Assembly: GCA_032173965.1 (NCBI GenBank)
Contig: JAVUNC010000004.1
Span: 2,308,501 to 2,372,500, forward strand
Length of the DNA: 64,000 bases
Direction: 5' to 3'
DNA from: Sitta carolinensis
Lineage: Eukaryota; Chordata; Aves; Passeriformes; Sittidae
Positions 31,501-44,640 of this stretch are shown in pieces (positions within the stretch are counted from its first letter, which is position 1; each line of letters begins with the position of its first letter). The position numbers were made by a program, and so were the translations under genes. Under the pieces are notes generated by a model, which saw only the letters and a list, made by a program, of their open reading frames with translations, had not been told where the DNA came from and made no database searches.

Positions 31501-33530
31501 TTTTTCCTGACTAGAGAATATTTTATCTGATTTGGTCTGAGTCCTGGGATACGTTTGGCTGCTTTAGCTGATTGTGTCCATTTATCTTTAGAGCAGGAAT
31601 GACACTGACTGGACATTTAGGCAATGTTGTGCCCTGGATCCCACATATTCCTCCATAATTAAGTAAATGTGTATCAGGCACAGATATGGAATTAGGTTTC
31701 TCACTGCTTCTCTTTCCACAGCAGGTAGGAGAGTGTGGGGCAAACTTTACATCACAGCAGGACCAGGGTGGGACAGAGCACTGGAAGGGGCAGAGTGATG
31801 CTGCAGCAATACCCAGAGTTAGGCTGTCATAGGCACGACAGACACTGGTGTGTTTGGTTCTTTAAAAGACATTTAAATCAGGGAAATAGTGCCAAAATGC
31901 TGTTTTTCTCCAGTGGCTGCAGGAGGGTCCAGTGACCAGTGCAGGCCCAGTGACCAGCTCACGTCTGTGATAACCAGCCACAGAGTCCTGGCTTTGCTGT
32001 ATCAATGACCTATCATTATTATTGTTATTAATCAACCTGTAGTTGATATTCAATGTAAAGCCTTTAAATTTTTTTCTTATTTATTGCTCAGGGTCAAAAG
32101 TTGTATTTTTATTTAACTCTGTACACCAAATACCAGTTCATAGAATCATAATTTTTCCCTGTCTTTAATTTTCCTGGTTCGTGCTTGTATGTAATATTGC
32201 TAATAATGAAGGAAAGAGTTTCCAAAGTCAGGATATCCAAATGAGAGTGAAGTCGTTTACACATGGAACTGCAGAGGTGCAGCATATTTAGTTCCTTCAG
32301 AACACAAAATTTAAATAATAAAATTCCTTACCTTAATTGATTTGAGAGAAGTTAAGTGCACAATAGCCCTTAAGGCAGATTTAAGGTAGCTTGAATATTT
32401 CAGGTACTAATTCCTGTGTCTTAATCCTTTTGTGTTTCTTTGATGTACAGTATTTCCTTTTGAATTATTTCAGCTTTAAAAGCTTCTCTGGATTAATTAA
32501 TGTCTTCCTGTCAAATTTATACCTTCAAATTACAGTGCTGTACATTGGCTTAACTTCAGGTTTATGTAATTTTTGTTGAATTTATTTTTACTTTGCAACC
32601 ATTGAATTATTTGGCTTGTAATTTATTGTGTGATAGGCATTGCATGATAGGCATTGCTTTATCCTTCCATGCTTATCTTTTAATTATTATGTATGGAATT
32701 TCAGTGATATGGATACATTTGATTATTGCACTTATTTTGTTGCAAATTTTTATGATGTGTACGAAACTTGCATTTAAATTTCCAGTACAATTAAAATAAT
32801 GCACATAAATAAGCTCTTAGTACAAATCAGATACAAATCTGCTCAATAAACCCATCACAATCCAGGGATGGTTATTGCAGTTTCTTATGTATTGCTCATA
32901 GTTAATCCCTGTTGCATATAATGCAAAATTGGAATTAGTGGAGATTGTTTGGGTCTTTGTTTTGAAGATAAGTTCTTATTTTCTGTTGAGAAATGTGGCC
33001 AGGTAGATGATACCTGTATTTTTACTACAGTTTGGGCTTAATTTCTCAGGAATTTGACTTTCTAGGAGCCTCCAGAGATGTTTTAAGGAATGCCCCACAT
33101 TTCAGGGATGGCTGAGAAGCAGAACTCCAGCAGAAACTAATTTGTTTTGTGTCCCTCAATGTGAGACAGAAATCCCCATCTTGAGAACATTTGTTTAGAC
33201 TTGAGGATTTTGGGGGTAAAGATTTTGTGCCTGAGCCTCTGGCTCAAAACTTTTAGGAACCTAGTGAGGAAAGAGAAGTGCAAGGGACAGACAGTGGAAG
33301 TGTCTTTGTGTTTCTGACATCCCCCATTCACCATTTACAGGCTGGGAAATGTGCTTTTTGGTTCATCAAACATTCAGCTCCTGAAGATTTCATCCCAGAA
33401 CTCCTGAAGTGGGAGCAGGAATCGGGGGAGTCTGGCACTGATGACTTAACAGGCTGAGGGAGGAGAGGGGTGACTCCAGAGAGCCCTTGGTGGGACTGGC
33501 AGAATGGTACCTGAGTATGGCAGAATGGGA
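28531..33530. other. Probable intron, 5 kb without clear elements
   Basis: AT-rich unique sequence. A short TATA/CA dinucleotide stretch lies at 29362-29392 and a direct repeat of GATAGGCATTGCAT at about 32633-32659. I see no CR1, no RNA gene and no exon with convincing splice sites. A 145-codon frame at 30234-30671 and a 154-codon frame at 30765-31229 look like chance. Confidence 0.4.
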
Positions 33531-33570
33531 TCACAGGATAATCCGGGTTGGAAGGGACTTCGGGACATCA
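33531..33570 (-). mobile_element. CR1 LINE 3' scrap
   Basis: TCACAGGATAATCCGGGTTG then GAAGGGACTTCGGGACATCA, antisense. Only about 40 bp are kept. Confidence 0.6.
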
Positions 33571-36500
33571 CTGAGATTGGGATCGGTAGATTGGCAGCTG
33601 ATCTGCTCCTCTTGGAGAGAAAATGTCTGTAATCATCTGTTCCTCCCAAATGCTGAGTTTACATTTTAAAAAATGGCAACATTCCAAGTCAGGGAGTCAG
33701 TGGCTGATTTAGAAAACTGTAGTTAGATTTTGTCTAAGATCATCCAAATCAAAATAAGTGCACCAGCATAACATTACAATATAGAGGGGCTATGTGGACT
33801 ATTTGTATTGCTTCTCTTTTTGTTTATGTTCTTCCTTAGGGATCCTCCTTACCTAAACAGGGATTTGCAAACCATCTGCACTTGCTGAGTTTGACCTGGG
33901 AGCAGAGATAAAATCTCATCCTGAAGGTTGCCCTCAGACAACTTCTAATAAAATAAGCTTGTCACAGAATAATAATGCTTCATTTTATAGGATCTTGTGT
34001 GACAATTTTCCAAGTTACCACTCAAAAAGGGAACAGGAAAAGCAAGAAATGAGCAGGCAAACCAAATGTAGAGGGTAGATTCTTAAGTAGAATGTTCTAA
34101 TATGTCTATATGAAGAAGAAAAATACTCATGACCTAGAGATAAGTTTACAGTTGGTACTTAGGATATTGACTTCAGAAAGTCAGAACTTACAAAAGTTCC
34201 TTTTAAAAAAAAAAAAAATTATTTTAGTATGTTCTGACCCTCTTCCACTTTGTTAGCATTTCTTATAAATCCAGTCATAAATGGGCATAACTGCCCTGGA
34301 TTCCAGTTGCATCCTCTGGAGTGAAGCAGCAGGACCAACAGCGCATCTGTTTGCCACATTCAGTTCTGAAGTTCTGCTTCTGAAAGGTGTCTTCTCGCGT
34401 TACTGGCAGCTGAACACAATTCCTGTTTAAAACCCGAGTTTTGAGCACTGAAGGGATTTGGGGTTGGACCTCACACCTCGTATCTTCCTGTTGAGTGGCT
34501 TTAACGCATTTGTTTTCTTACCAGTTGTCTACATTATTTGCTACTTGATACGATCTGGTCCCTTGTGCCATTCTTAGTCATCAAATTGCTTTTCGAGTGA
34601 CCTGAAAGACGCTGTCTTTTAGTGGAGGAGGATCCCATCCCACTCAGGAAAAGCTGAATGCAGCCTAATGCTGCATTCCCAAGGTGGGAATTGCAGATTG
34701 TTTCTGTGGCTGTGAATGTGCCCCTGGCTGGGGACATGAAGATGAATCAGATCATCCTTAAAATCCTGGGAGAGCTCCTGGGTCTGCCCATCCCCTGGCC
34801 AACCAGTACATTCCTCTGAAATTCCTAGACTTGGAACCGTTCCCAGTTCCCAGTTGGACACAATATTATGTTTTGGATGTTGTTGGCCGTGCCTGGGCTG
34901 GTGACGAGAGTCCAGAGGATGGGATATGAAGGAGCCAACAGCAGGATTTGGGTGTCCCTCCATCCAGTCCTTGGTGGGGTGGAATTGCAGACTCCCACAC
35001 TCACCCTTTTGCATTAACTCATTTCTCCTTAAGTCCTTGTTTAAGGAGTCATCTTTGTGTTAAAAACTCACACACCAGTTAAAACCTACTCAGAGTTTGA
35101 TTTAGTTTACAATAACTGAAAATAGACTTTTTGAATGAGGGACGAAAAAATCAACAAATGTGTATTTTATCCTTTTGCATACCTGTGCACAGACGTTCCC
35201 AGGTACTCCTGTTGTGAAAGCATTAAGTATAATGGAAGTGGAAAATGAGGAAAACCCAGCACTTTCTGAACTGATGGCCGGATGAAGATGAATTCTGAGA
35301 TACTGATCTCTGTAGACCTATTTTAAATATTTAATTAATGGAAATTCAGTTATTAAACACAAAGCACTTTGTACCTGAATTTTACAATAAATGCCTTTAT
35401 TAGTGCAAAACAAAGAATATGTTCTTATTCCTTGTACCTGGAATTATTAAAGCCTAACTGGACCAAATTTTGGATAAATTCTCTTAGTTATTTGATTTTT
35501 TTTAGGGCCTCCATTTTCATAATAGTTGAAGATATTTGAGAATTTCTAGCCACAAGTCTGTTTTCACTCCACCCTAGTTATCTGTAAGTGGATTTTATTA
35601 CGAGTAACTATTTCTGCTTCAAGTTCTGTGCATTTATTTTTTGTGTTGCACATTGCAATCACTTTTTACATGTCACTCAGCCCTGCCTGTAACTGTTTTT
35701 CTCCTGAGAACTAAAAGGAGATAACAAACAATTAATGGTACCAAAGGTATTTAAAAATCCACGTTCCACTTTATATTGGAAGTGTTCTGGGTGGTACTGG
35801 ATGGAGAGAATGGGAAAATATTTTAACCTAGGAATACAAATTCTGCTGGCTATACTCTGGAAACCGTCTGGTCCTAAAGAAACTGAAGAAGAACATGTTT
35901 AGTGGAGATTGACCCATGGATTTGGAATTTCACATTGGGGTGGAATGCCAGCACATGATGAGCAGTTGAAGGATAATCCCCCAGTGATTTTAGGAAGTTG
36001 TTGACAGCTTCCCATTGAGTTTGGTTTTGTCGTTTATTTGTCTTGTAAAGCTGGAGGACTCCACCCCACAGTGTGACAGTGCCAGCCCTAAACCCACTGG
36101 GTTTGTGGATCTGCTGCTTTGGTTTTCACCTGGATTCAGCTGGAACTCTCCATTCCAGGGTCTGATGTTTTCCATGGCAAGGGAAAGACCAAAGTCAGGC
36201 GTACGCAATGTTGTCAAAATGATAAATGCTAAATGCAGGTGGTAGTGGGGCAGCTGCCAGGAGGAGACAGCTCATACTGGACCAGAATTAATTTGTAAAA
36301 CTGTGCAAAACAAGCTGCCAAAGGTGGTGCCTATATTGACTGACCTTGGGAATCTGCAGGACCTGAGGTCCTTGCAGGTCTAGTCCTTCATGTTCCGTTT
36401 TAATGCATTTATAGGCCTTTATTCTTCTGTTCTTGTATTTTTTTTAAATTTTATTTGGTTAATTCTTGAAATATTGACTTCAGCGGTCACTGTTTTCCCT

Positions 36501-36627
36501 TCCCTCTTCTGGGTGGCTGCAATATTCTTTCTTTTTTTCCTTCTGTCAGTATTTCTTCTCCTTTTTATTGGTCTCCATGTAATAGCTACAGTCACTCACT
36601 TATATGTTCTTACATGTTCTTCCCCAG
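33571..36627. other. Probable intron, unique sequence
   Basis: AT-rich. An acceptor-like TTTTCTTACCAG at about 34519-34530 is followed by a frame reading CLHYLLLDTIWSLVPFLVIK to a stop, hydrophobic but unsupported. Nothing else is seen. Confidence 0.35.
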
Positions 36628-36708
36628 TGTTTGGCTGTTTAATCATAAAAACCCAGAAAAGTGGAGAGTCAATAGGAAATTCTTTGTCGTCATCTCTGAA
36701 CAGCCCAG
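36628..36708 (+). CDS. Possible internal exon, 81 nt
   Basis: A fair acceptor (GTTCTTACATGTTCTTCCCCAG) and donor (CCCAG|GTAAAA) bracket 81 nt. Read in phase 1 the segment gives FGCLIIKTQKSGESIGNSLS then SSLNSP, and it also ends in phase 1. Phase 1 is the exit phase of the 24311 exon, so joining is possible and would give Val at the junction. The Ser/Gly/Lys-rich text is plausible for a linker. No family is recognised, codon bias is weak, and chance remains likely. Confidence 0.25.
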
Positions 36709-39020
36709 GTAAAAAGGAGCCTTTTTCCTGTCACATTATGCACCTTCACCCTTCAATAATAAATCAGCAAAGCATCTGACTCCAAAATTAGACTCCTAAA
36801 AACCTCTGGCTTGTCCTCAGAGGCATTTGCTTCACTTATCCCTAATGGAAATGCCCACAAATAATAACAGGAATGTGACAGCAGAAGGACTGATAGAGTT
36901 AGCCCTGATATACCAGATATTCCAATGTGTTTATTTTTGGGACTGTCTCACCCAAAGTGACCTCCTGTCAGGTGGTCAGGATGAAGCTTTACACAGCTTT
37001 CATTGGTCCATGACACTGAGGTGTCCAGCAAGGAAGAGAAAAAGGGAAATCAGAACCATACCTGATGTTTGGAAGGAGCTCTTTGGGGTTGTATTCCAAA
37101 TATAACAGCTTAAATGAATGAGTTACTTCTTCTATTCCCAAGTTTTCCACGTGGGAGGTGGGAAATCATTCTCACTTCACAGGTGCATTGATACAGGTGT
37201 CCAAATACCACAGTGGGCATACACAGAGGCATTTGAGAGAGATGGAAAAATATTTGGATAAAAGGGAATATGACGACATGAGGAGGCTTTCACTGGGAGA
37301 ATTTTACATGAACAGACTCCAGGGGCATGAAGGTAAAATGCATAAAAGATCACAGAATCATTAAGGTTGGAAAAGAGCTCTAAGATCATCAAGTCAAAGA
37401 TGGAAAAAAAATTTGAAATGAATGCTGACCAAGGCACAGATCAGTATTTTTCTCCTAATCCTTCAAAGACTGACCAGTGATAGCTGAGCTACTGCAAAAG
37501 GATAAATTTGGGGATTTTTCTCTGAGCATGGGGATATAGATGGTGTTGAAGGACAGAGCTCCTTGTGGTTCTGTAATGGTAAACAACAAAGGTGGTCACA
37601 TTTGGACTGGAGATGAATAGGAAAACACTTGGAGTGATGAGGAATTTAAGTCCATATTTTGTGCATCAGAAAAGAATAACGTCAAAGAAACACCAGTGGG
37701 ACAGCTGGAGAGAGGAGAATGCTGAGGAGAAACATGTGAGGGTGAAAAAGCACTTTATGCAGTCACTAACCTTGTGTCAGGTCAAGTTATCTGGGAGTTG
37801 AGCATTGGATTATTGCAACCTTCCAAGGAAAAATCCATAGGCTTTGTGCAGGAAGGAAAGGAAACGGCTGATGTCAGAACTGTGAGAGACAACGAGAGCA
37901 AACTGGAGAAGCTGAGGGGGGAACACAGTGAAAACCAGGCAGAAAACATGAAAAAAGGGCCCAAAACAAGGTGTGGAGAAATTTTTAAACTTAAAACTTT
38001 AACTCCTTAACTTCTGGAGCATACTGAACTCTCAATTCATTGGTCTGGAAACTTCTTTATGTGAAGGAGGAGAAATGAAGGAGGAGAAATGAGTTCCATT
38101 GAGGAATATGAACACCTTGGACTGGAGGATTCATCCTGGAGGGTGTCACAGAGGGAGCTGGGAGCAATTCCAGTGGAGTGGTGCAGTTGGAGTCCTTAAG
38201 AGGAGAGAGGGAAGTAGGAGAGCTGCTGTAAACTACTACAAAATTGGCTTTAAGGCAGGAGGAGTAGACTTGTTCCTGCCCAGGAGATCCTCTCCTGTTG
38301 GATCCACTGCCTTTGGAGCAGTATTTTGAGGAATAAAATAAAGCTCTTGGTCCTGTTAGCAAATTCTTTTCAGAAAAAAAACATTTGGCTGCTCAGGAAT
38401 ATATTTGTTTTTACTGCCTTAACTTTCACTAAGAGTAATGAAGGAATAGTTAAAGTAGTTCATCTCTAGTGGAATTATATATATATTTAGTATTGCTGGA
38501 GTCCCCTGCTGTCAATATATATATTTTTTGAAAGAAAACTAATTAAAAGCTGAGCATTTTATAGTGACTGCTGCAGTAGTGTAGCCTTTCAGAGTTAATT
38601 TCACTGTCAATAATTTCCATGAGATCTTTTTGTTCCCATATTGATGTCTGATGGTCTTTCAGTAATGGCACAGTGACACATTAGAATTTGCCATCAAGTG
38701 CACAAAGAAAAGAAGTACAAAGATTATACATCAGTTTTTTTCCCAAGTTTGCCCTGTCATGAGGATGCAAGATGCAAATGGAAATGAGAGCGCGTGCAAT
38801 ATTTTGGAGCAAAAATGTGATTTTAATGTTAATGGTGTTTCTTCTGGAGTTGGGAGGCTGCTTGGAGAAACAGGATGTGTCTGTTACAGTCCCTGGAAAC
38901 AAGACAAGGGGAACCTCAGGTGGATGTCTCAGGTCTGAAGGGCAGAGAATTAACCTGTTTTAATAAAAGTCATTAGATAAGGTCACCCAATCTCTGACAG
39001 AATGGAGCCTTAGAAACAGA
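36709..39020. other. Probable intron with an AT inverted repeat
   Basis: Unique sequence. At 38476-38527 two ATATATAT arms flank TAGTATTGCTGGAGTCCCCT, able to form a hairpin. GAATAAAATAAAGCTCTTGG at about 38331 recalls an LTR polyadenylation region, but no LTR ends are seen. Frames at 37158-38010 are unsupported. Confidence 0.35.
37351..37400 (-). mobile_element. CR1 LINE 3' scrap
   Basis: CACAGAATCATTAAGGTTGG, AAAAGAGCTCTAAGATCATC and AAGTC: the start of the group also seen at 54750 and 56913. Only about 50 bp are kept. Confidence 0.75.
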
Positions 39021-39021
39021 G

Positions 39022-39254
39022 AGGGATTTCCTTGGATAGTGGGAAGGAGTTGTTCCCTGTGAGGGTGGGAAGGCCCTGGCACAAGGTGCCCAGAAAAGCT
39101 GTGGCTGTCCCTGGATCCTTGACAGTGTCCAAGGCCAGGCTGGACAGGGCTTGGAGCAGCCTGGGATAGTGGAAGGTGTCCCTGCCCATGGCAGGGTTGG
39201 AACAGGATGGTCTTTAGTGTCCCTTGCAACCCAAACTATTCTATGATTCTGTGA
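39022..39254 (+). mobile_element. CR1 LINE 3' end
   Basis: GGAAGGAGTTGTTCCCTGTG, GGCCCTGGCACAAGGTGCCC, GGCTGGACAGGGCTTGGAGC, CCATGGCAGGGTTGGAACAG and an intact tail TTCTATGATTCTGTG. The terminal octamers are close to perfect, which fits a young copy. Confidence 0.95.
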
Positions 39255-42200
39255 ACTTCTGAGACTCTCTGTTGAATAAACTTAGAAAATTAAACACTTC
39301 AGGAAGGCTTTTTCCCCAGAATATTCTATTTAGCTCATTAATGTAATGCATGTATTTAAAAAAGTTGGCATTTTGCCTTGGCAAATAGCTTGAAGATAAA
39401 AGAAAGTTTATTCCTGTAATTTTCCTCACATGAATTCTTGTCATTTAGAATATCTTGAATGAAGTTCCAAGTATAATTTTCTATCCTTAAAGTCTTGCAA
39501 CACGTCAGAAAATTTCCCACCAGAGTTGACTGTTAATGCTGAGCCGTTTCTGCTCTGAGAGCCACAAGAACGTGAGCTGTTGTATTAACAGATGACATCA
39601 TTGGATCTACGGATGTGGGGAGATTTTTTGTGTATGAGCTGGGATCTGATCTCTTATTAATTTTCAGCTGATTTTTAATAATGGTGGAATTGAGAAGACT
39701 GGTTGTTTTCAAGCTGGAGTTCAGATAAAGTTAAAATGTGCGTGACTTCTGAGTGTGATCTTAATTCAAATCTATACGTCTCCTGCTCCTGGCATCTTCC
39801 CATGCTTCTGGGGAGGAGAGAATGAAAACACATTATTTTAAGGAGTATTTGGTGCTTATTAAAATTACACATACGCCCGCCTTCCAAAGAGTCTTGATTT
39901 ACTGCAGGTTGTTCATGTGTCGCATGCGGACATTTTTAGCGAGCAGATTTCTTATCCCTGCGAGAACAGGGAATGGCTTCCAGTGCTCCACGATCAGGGA
40001 GCACAAACGTTGCATCCATTGTAAAAGGTAGGGAACCATGAAATCTATAAAGCCGATTTGGCAGGAGCAGCGGCTGTTGGTGCCAAGATTTGGTTACTGA
40101 CCCACAGTTTCCTGTTTGGAAATCTATTAATTGATTCGCAAAGAGCATCTTTTTGGAAAACAAGGATTCAGACAGGCTGGCACAGGCTGGAGCTCCGCCA
40201 AGACTGCTCGGGAAGGTTGCCATGCTGGGAGCGAGCGAGCGAGAGAGCGAGAGAGCGAGCGAGGCGAGGGAAGAAAAAAAGGCAAGACTTGGCACGGCTC
40301 AGTCAAATCAGCTTCTTTTGTCTGCTGTCTCGGCTTGAGCTTCGCGAAAGAAAACCGTCCTGGGGTACAGAAAAACTCACAACTTTTTTTTTTGGTTTTC
40401 AAACTTCCGTCGCTTTTTAAGTCTCTTGGGCTCTTGGGAAGTGGTGGTGACATTAAATGACGTCCAGTTAGCAGTGAGCAGAGAAATAAAAGCTTTTAAT
40501 GAAGCCTCCACAATGTCAGTTTGTACATATGGGAAATACGATATTTGGTGATTTTTTTTTTATTTTTTTTTTTCCCTATGTCTGATTAAACTGTAAGGGA
40601 GCCGAGTAACTTGGAAGATTACAGAGGGAATGTGTAAATAAAAGGGAGAATTCTCATTTTTTGCAGCAAAACAAAAACTTTTCATCGACACAAACATGCT
40701 TTAAAACCGAACCTGACCTCCTTCGGAATATGTTCGGAACGGGAATTCCAGCGTTTCTCTCGACAGAAACGAACTTTTAATGGAACCTCCTTAAAGATTT
40801 CATCTGACCCAGCAGTGAAGTAAGAGTAGAGAGAAAGTTGTGACACCTCAATAGAAAAGTGAGTATGTTCTTAAAGCCACAACGTTTGTTTTTGCTGCTT
40901 GGTGCTGTCCTGGCTCCATGTCCCAGCCTTTAGGGACAAACCTGGAGACCCAGCAGGACACGCCGAAGACACCCAGGCTATGCCTGAAGGGCAAAATCAG
41001 AGCGTGGTTATCCTGCTCCTGCTCTCAAACATTCCCTTCAGTGCATCTTCCTAGAGAGCCTCTGAAATCGCTGAATTTTCTACTTTTAGAAGCAACAAGA
41101 GATGGAAAAATATCGGCTGCTGCCAAGTGAGGAATGTTTGAAGATGACACAGTTGATGGCACTGGATACGGAAACTTCAGTTTGTAGTTACAGGACCTGT
41201 TTGCTGCAAACAGTGAAAAAATCTGCTCTTTTCTCAGGAATAAAAGGAAATGGACTAAAAACATCAGTGATGGCTGAAGCGTGGACGCTTTACGATTTCA
41301 ATAAAATGAAGGACCTAAAAGTCCATTGTTTTCTCCAAAGGTGCCTGGATTTTCAGGGAGGTACCTGCCTTCTGATTTCCTGGGAGCAAATGTGATCACA
41401 CTGCCTATTAGGCCTGGATGTGCTGGGATTATCCTCCTGCTGCTGTGACAATCAGCATTATTATTTCAGGGAGTAACTGTAAACTGTAGATTTTTACGGA
41501 TCGGCTTCGCTTGGAGTAAGTATTACCCTATCCTTAAAAACTGGATTGTTCAGCCTGTGAGATGTGCAATTCCTGGCATGCTGCACAAGTACATTTCCCT
41601 CATTCTTCCCTGCTGAAGGGAAGATACAACATTAATGGAAAGGTTTTTAATAGGAATGTGTTTGTGTTTTAACTGTGGCATTTGGATTGTGAGACTGCTA
41701 AAATTAACTGGTCTTTTTGATGATGTCAAAAGCTCGGGTTACTTAATATTACATTAAATTGGTTTCTTAGCAAGGTCTGTCTGAGTTTTTACTACATCAG
41801 TGAGCCTTTTGAAAGATGCTTTAGTTAAATAGTGGGTGAGATGCTGTTATGATTAATATTTGGGGCTCTGAAACCTTTTAATACGGTTTCTTAGGGAGTT
41901 TTGAAGAAATATTTCTTTTATTCACACAGCAATCCTGTCTTTCTAAATCCTTAAAAAAATATCCTCAACAGCTCTGTGTGGGAATAGGTATCCCGTGGGG
42001 GATTTCAAATGGATCCTGGGTGGAAGGGGAGGGTTTGGAGGAGTTGGGTTCTGCTCTCTGTGTGGTTCTTGTCTGTTCCTGCACAGGCATTGCCATGGGG
42101 TGTGCTTGGGGACACGGGGATGTGCTGGGCTGAGTTTGCATCACAGCAGTGCCCTAAGTTTGTCAGCCCGTGGGGAATTCGGGAAGGAATTCCCTTTATT

Positions 42201-44500
42201 TCACAGAAATCCTGTGCAGTCTCCAAGCATTTGCTGTTTTTTTCAATCGTGACATTCCAAACCAAATCTTTACTGGGTGCTCCTATTAAAATTTAGAAAA
42301 CAACAGAAAACATTTGTGGTGCTGCCTCTAAGGGAAATACTAAAATGATCATTACATTTCTAAATGATACATTAAAATAACCATATTTCTCTCTCAAGTA
42401 CCTTCATAATTTCAAAAATTCAGGTTTTAAACATGATCAACACGTGGGTGCTTGCAGTGCTTTTATAAAGAGAAATATTTGTACAAATATTTCAACATCT
42501 GTGGACACAGAAATTATTTTGAAGCAATTCCTACAATATTGGAAACACTGTTTATCTCTGAAATAGCTCATCAGTACATTTTGGGTTCCTAAATGAGACA
42601 CACACCACTGCACATTTCTTTTGGCCTACATAATAAAATATTTTTCCTCCTGCTAAACTCTTTGATTTTAAAAGTTCATCTAAGTGCTGATTTTTTTTTA
42701 AATATCCTAAGTTGGCAATTTAAAAATGAAATTGGAATTGCAAGGTTTAAATGTTTGGAACCTGAACATTGGTTGGATTGCATGCAAATGGAATTTCTGG
42801 TGTAATTTGACATGGTTTATTTATGTATTTTCTTTATCAGCTGGAGTTCTCTGGATACTTTAATCTGATTATTCATTGCCGCCATTCATCTATGATCCTT
42901 AATTATTGGATAGGTTTAATAACTTCATAAATGAGCAGTTTGTGTTTAATTCTTAATGAATCATTAATATCTGTTTTAGACTGGATTGTACGGTTCCTTA
43001 ACGTGGCATAGTTTGGTGTGGAGGTGATGGTTGATGATTGGGGTTTAACTTCATTTCTGTTATTTTTTTAAACCACAGATAATATTTCACATTAGAGCAT
43101 CCCGTTTGATACTGTGATGGGCCAATGCCTGATTTCACTTGTGGTGATTAACAGGACATAAACCAAGGTTTACTCTGCTATTTTAATTAGTGTCAAAGTA
43201 GTTTGAGATCAAAAATGGGCCTGGAATGGGCTTTGCTTGTGCCTTTTATATTGAGATATTAAAGCATTTTTAAAATGAATGCTTCCTCTGAACCCCTGTG
43301 GTTATTGGACAGGGAAGAGATGAGCAGTTCTCAGTATAACTATGGATTCTCCCCAAATATGGTTGTAGGACAATAATATAAATGTTAAAATGCAGTTTAT
43401 GGAGGTTTTGGGTGTTATTTTGCATTCCTGTAGCCATGGGACATTATCTTGATATTCTGCATATGGTAGAACTCCATGTAGTGAGGTGTCCTCAGCGTCT
43501 ATAACAATATTTTTAAAAAAAAAATATTTTAAAAAATTATTTTTTATATATATTTTTAAGGCTCTTTCCATTTACCATCTATTTTTTACCATTAGTCCAG
43601 AATAATTGCTTATTTTGTAGTTCATTATTCCTAGGTGTTTTCTCTTGGCACATTGGGATTGACTTGGGTGGAATTCCATTCCTTTATTCCGTATAGGCCA
43701 CAGTCTTTATCCATGCCACAAAAATTTTGAGCAAAATCTATATTATTTTGTCCACTGTAACTCTTAAAATGTCATTTAAGTAAGTTGAGTAACTTTTGTA
43801 ATCATTGTGGAGAAATAAACACCTTTAAGAGGTGATTAGGGAGGTTGTCCCATCAGTCCCGTGAGTCACTCTCTTTATTGACTGTAAAAAAATTGTAAAA
43901 TAGAAGAAAAAATGGTCATAATATAAAAATAATAATTTGAATTATTTTAAAGTTATATTGTCTGCTATATTCTCCTTTATTTAAAGATGAGGAATAGCTC
44001 AGAGTTGTTTAGGATCTGACTGATTCTGATAATTTGCTTATTGAAATTGTTGTAGAAATAATAGAAGCTGGTACTGTTAATAAATATGGGCATCCATGTT
44101 TTCCCTATTTTTTCTATAATTAAGTTATGCCCAGTGTGCATCTGTTCCTCTGAGTCACTACAGCAGTTTTTCAATATTTATTGGATGCTATGGAATTGAA
44201 AGTGTTTTTAGGGATAAATTATAGGTCATGCCAAAGTTTCCCATTATTGTATTTCCTTTACAATTGTTTAATCACCTATTTTTGTTAAGTTTCCCAGGAT
44301 CAAGCACTTGTGTCTTGGTGTCATCTTTTCTCCTGTTTGCTGCTGACCTCCTCAGCCTGTGTCAAAATCTGGTTTGCCTGAAGTTACAGCCTCTGCACTA
44401 TCAAATTTGGGGTTTTAAAACAGGAAGTGCACAGTGTTGGCAGCACTGTTTGCTCTGTGTGTTCTTATCTCGTTAATCAACAGATTCATAGGAGAGAAAT
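39255..44500. other. 5.2 kb unique sequence, no CR1
   Basis: Contains a CpG-enriched patch with a GCGA repeat (39900-40460), an A/T-only stretch at 43505-43557 and otherwise unremarkable AT-rich DNA. A 120-codon frame at 40058-40420 is in the patch but has no splice or codon support. It is probably intronic or regulatory. Confidence 0.35.
40229..40266. repeat. GCGA/GAGA simple repeat
   Basis: GAGCGAGCGAGCGAGAGAGC and similar units, about 38 bp. It lies in a stretch with more CpG than its neighbours, and so may mark an open-chromatin or regulatory site. Confidence 0.75.
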
Positions 44501-44504
44501 CAGG

Positions 44505-44640
44505 GAATATCCAATCCCTGATCTTGAGCAGGGACACCTTCCACTGTCCCAGGTGGCTCCAAGCCCTGTCCAGCCTGGCCTGGGACACTGCCAGGGGTGG
44601 GACAGCCACCCCCTCTCTGGGCAGCTGGCCCATGGCTGAT
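44505..44640 (-). mobile_element. CR1 LINE 3' fragment
   Basis: TGAGCAGGGACACCTTCCAC, CAAGCCCTGTCCAGCCTGGC, CACTGCCAGGGGTGGGACAG and CCTCTCTGGGCAGCTGG. The terminal part toward 44480 is shortened by a deletion. Confidence 0.9.

Noticed and set aside
38120..38390. Possible solo LTR with AATAAA near 38331
   Set aside because: No TG..CA ends, no target-site duplication and no second copy in the window.
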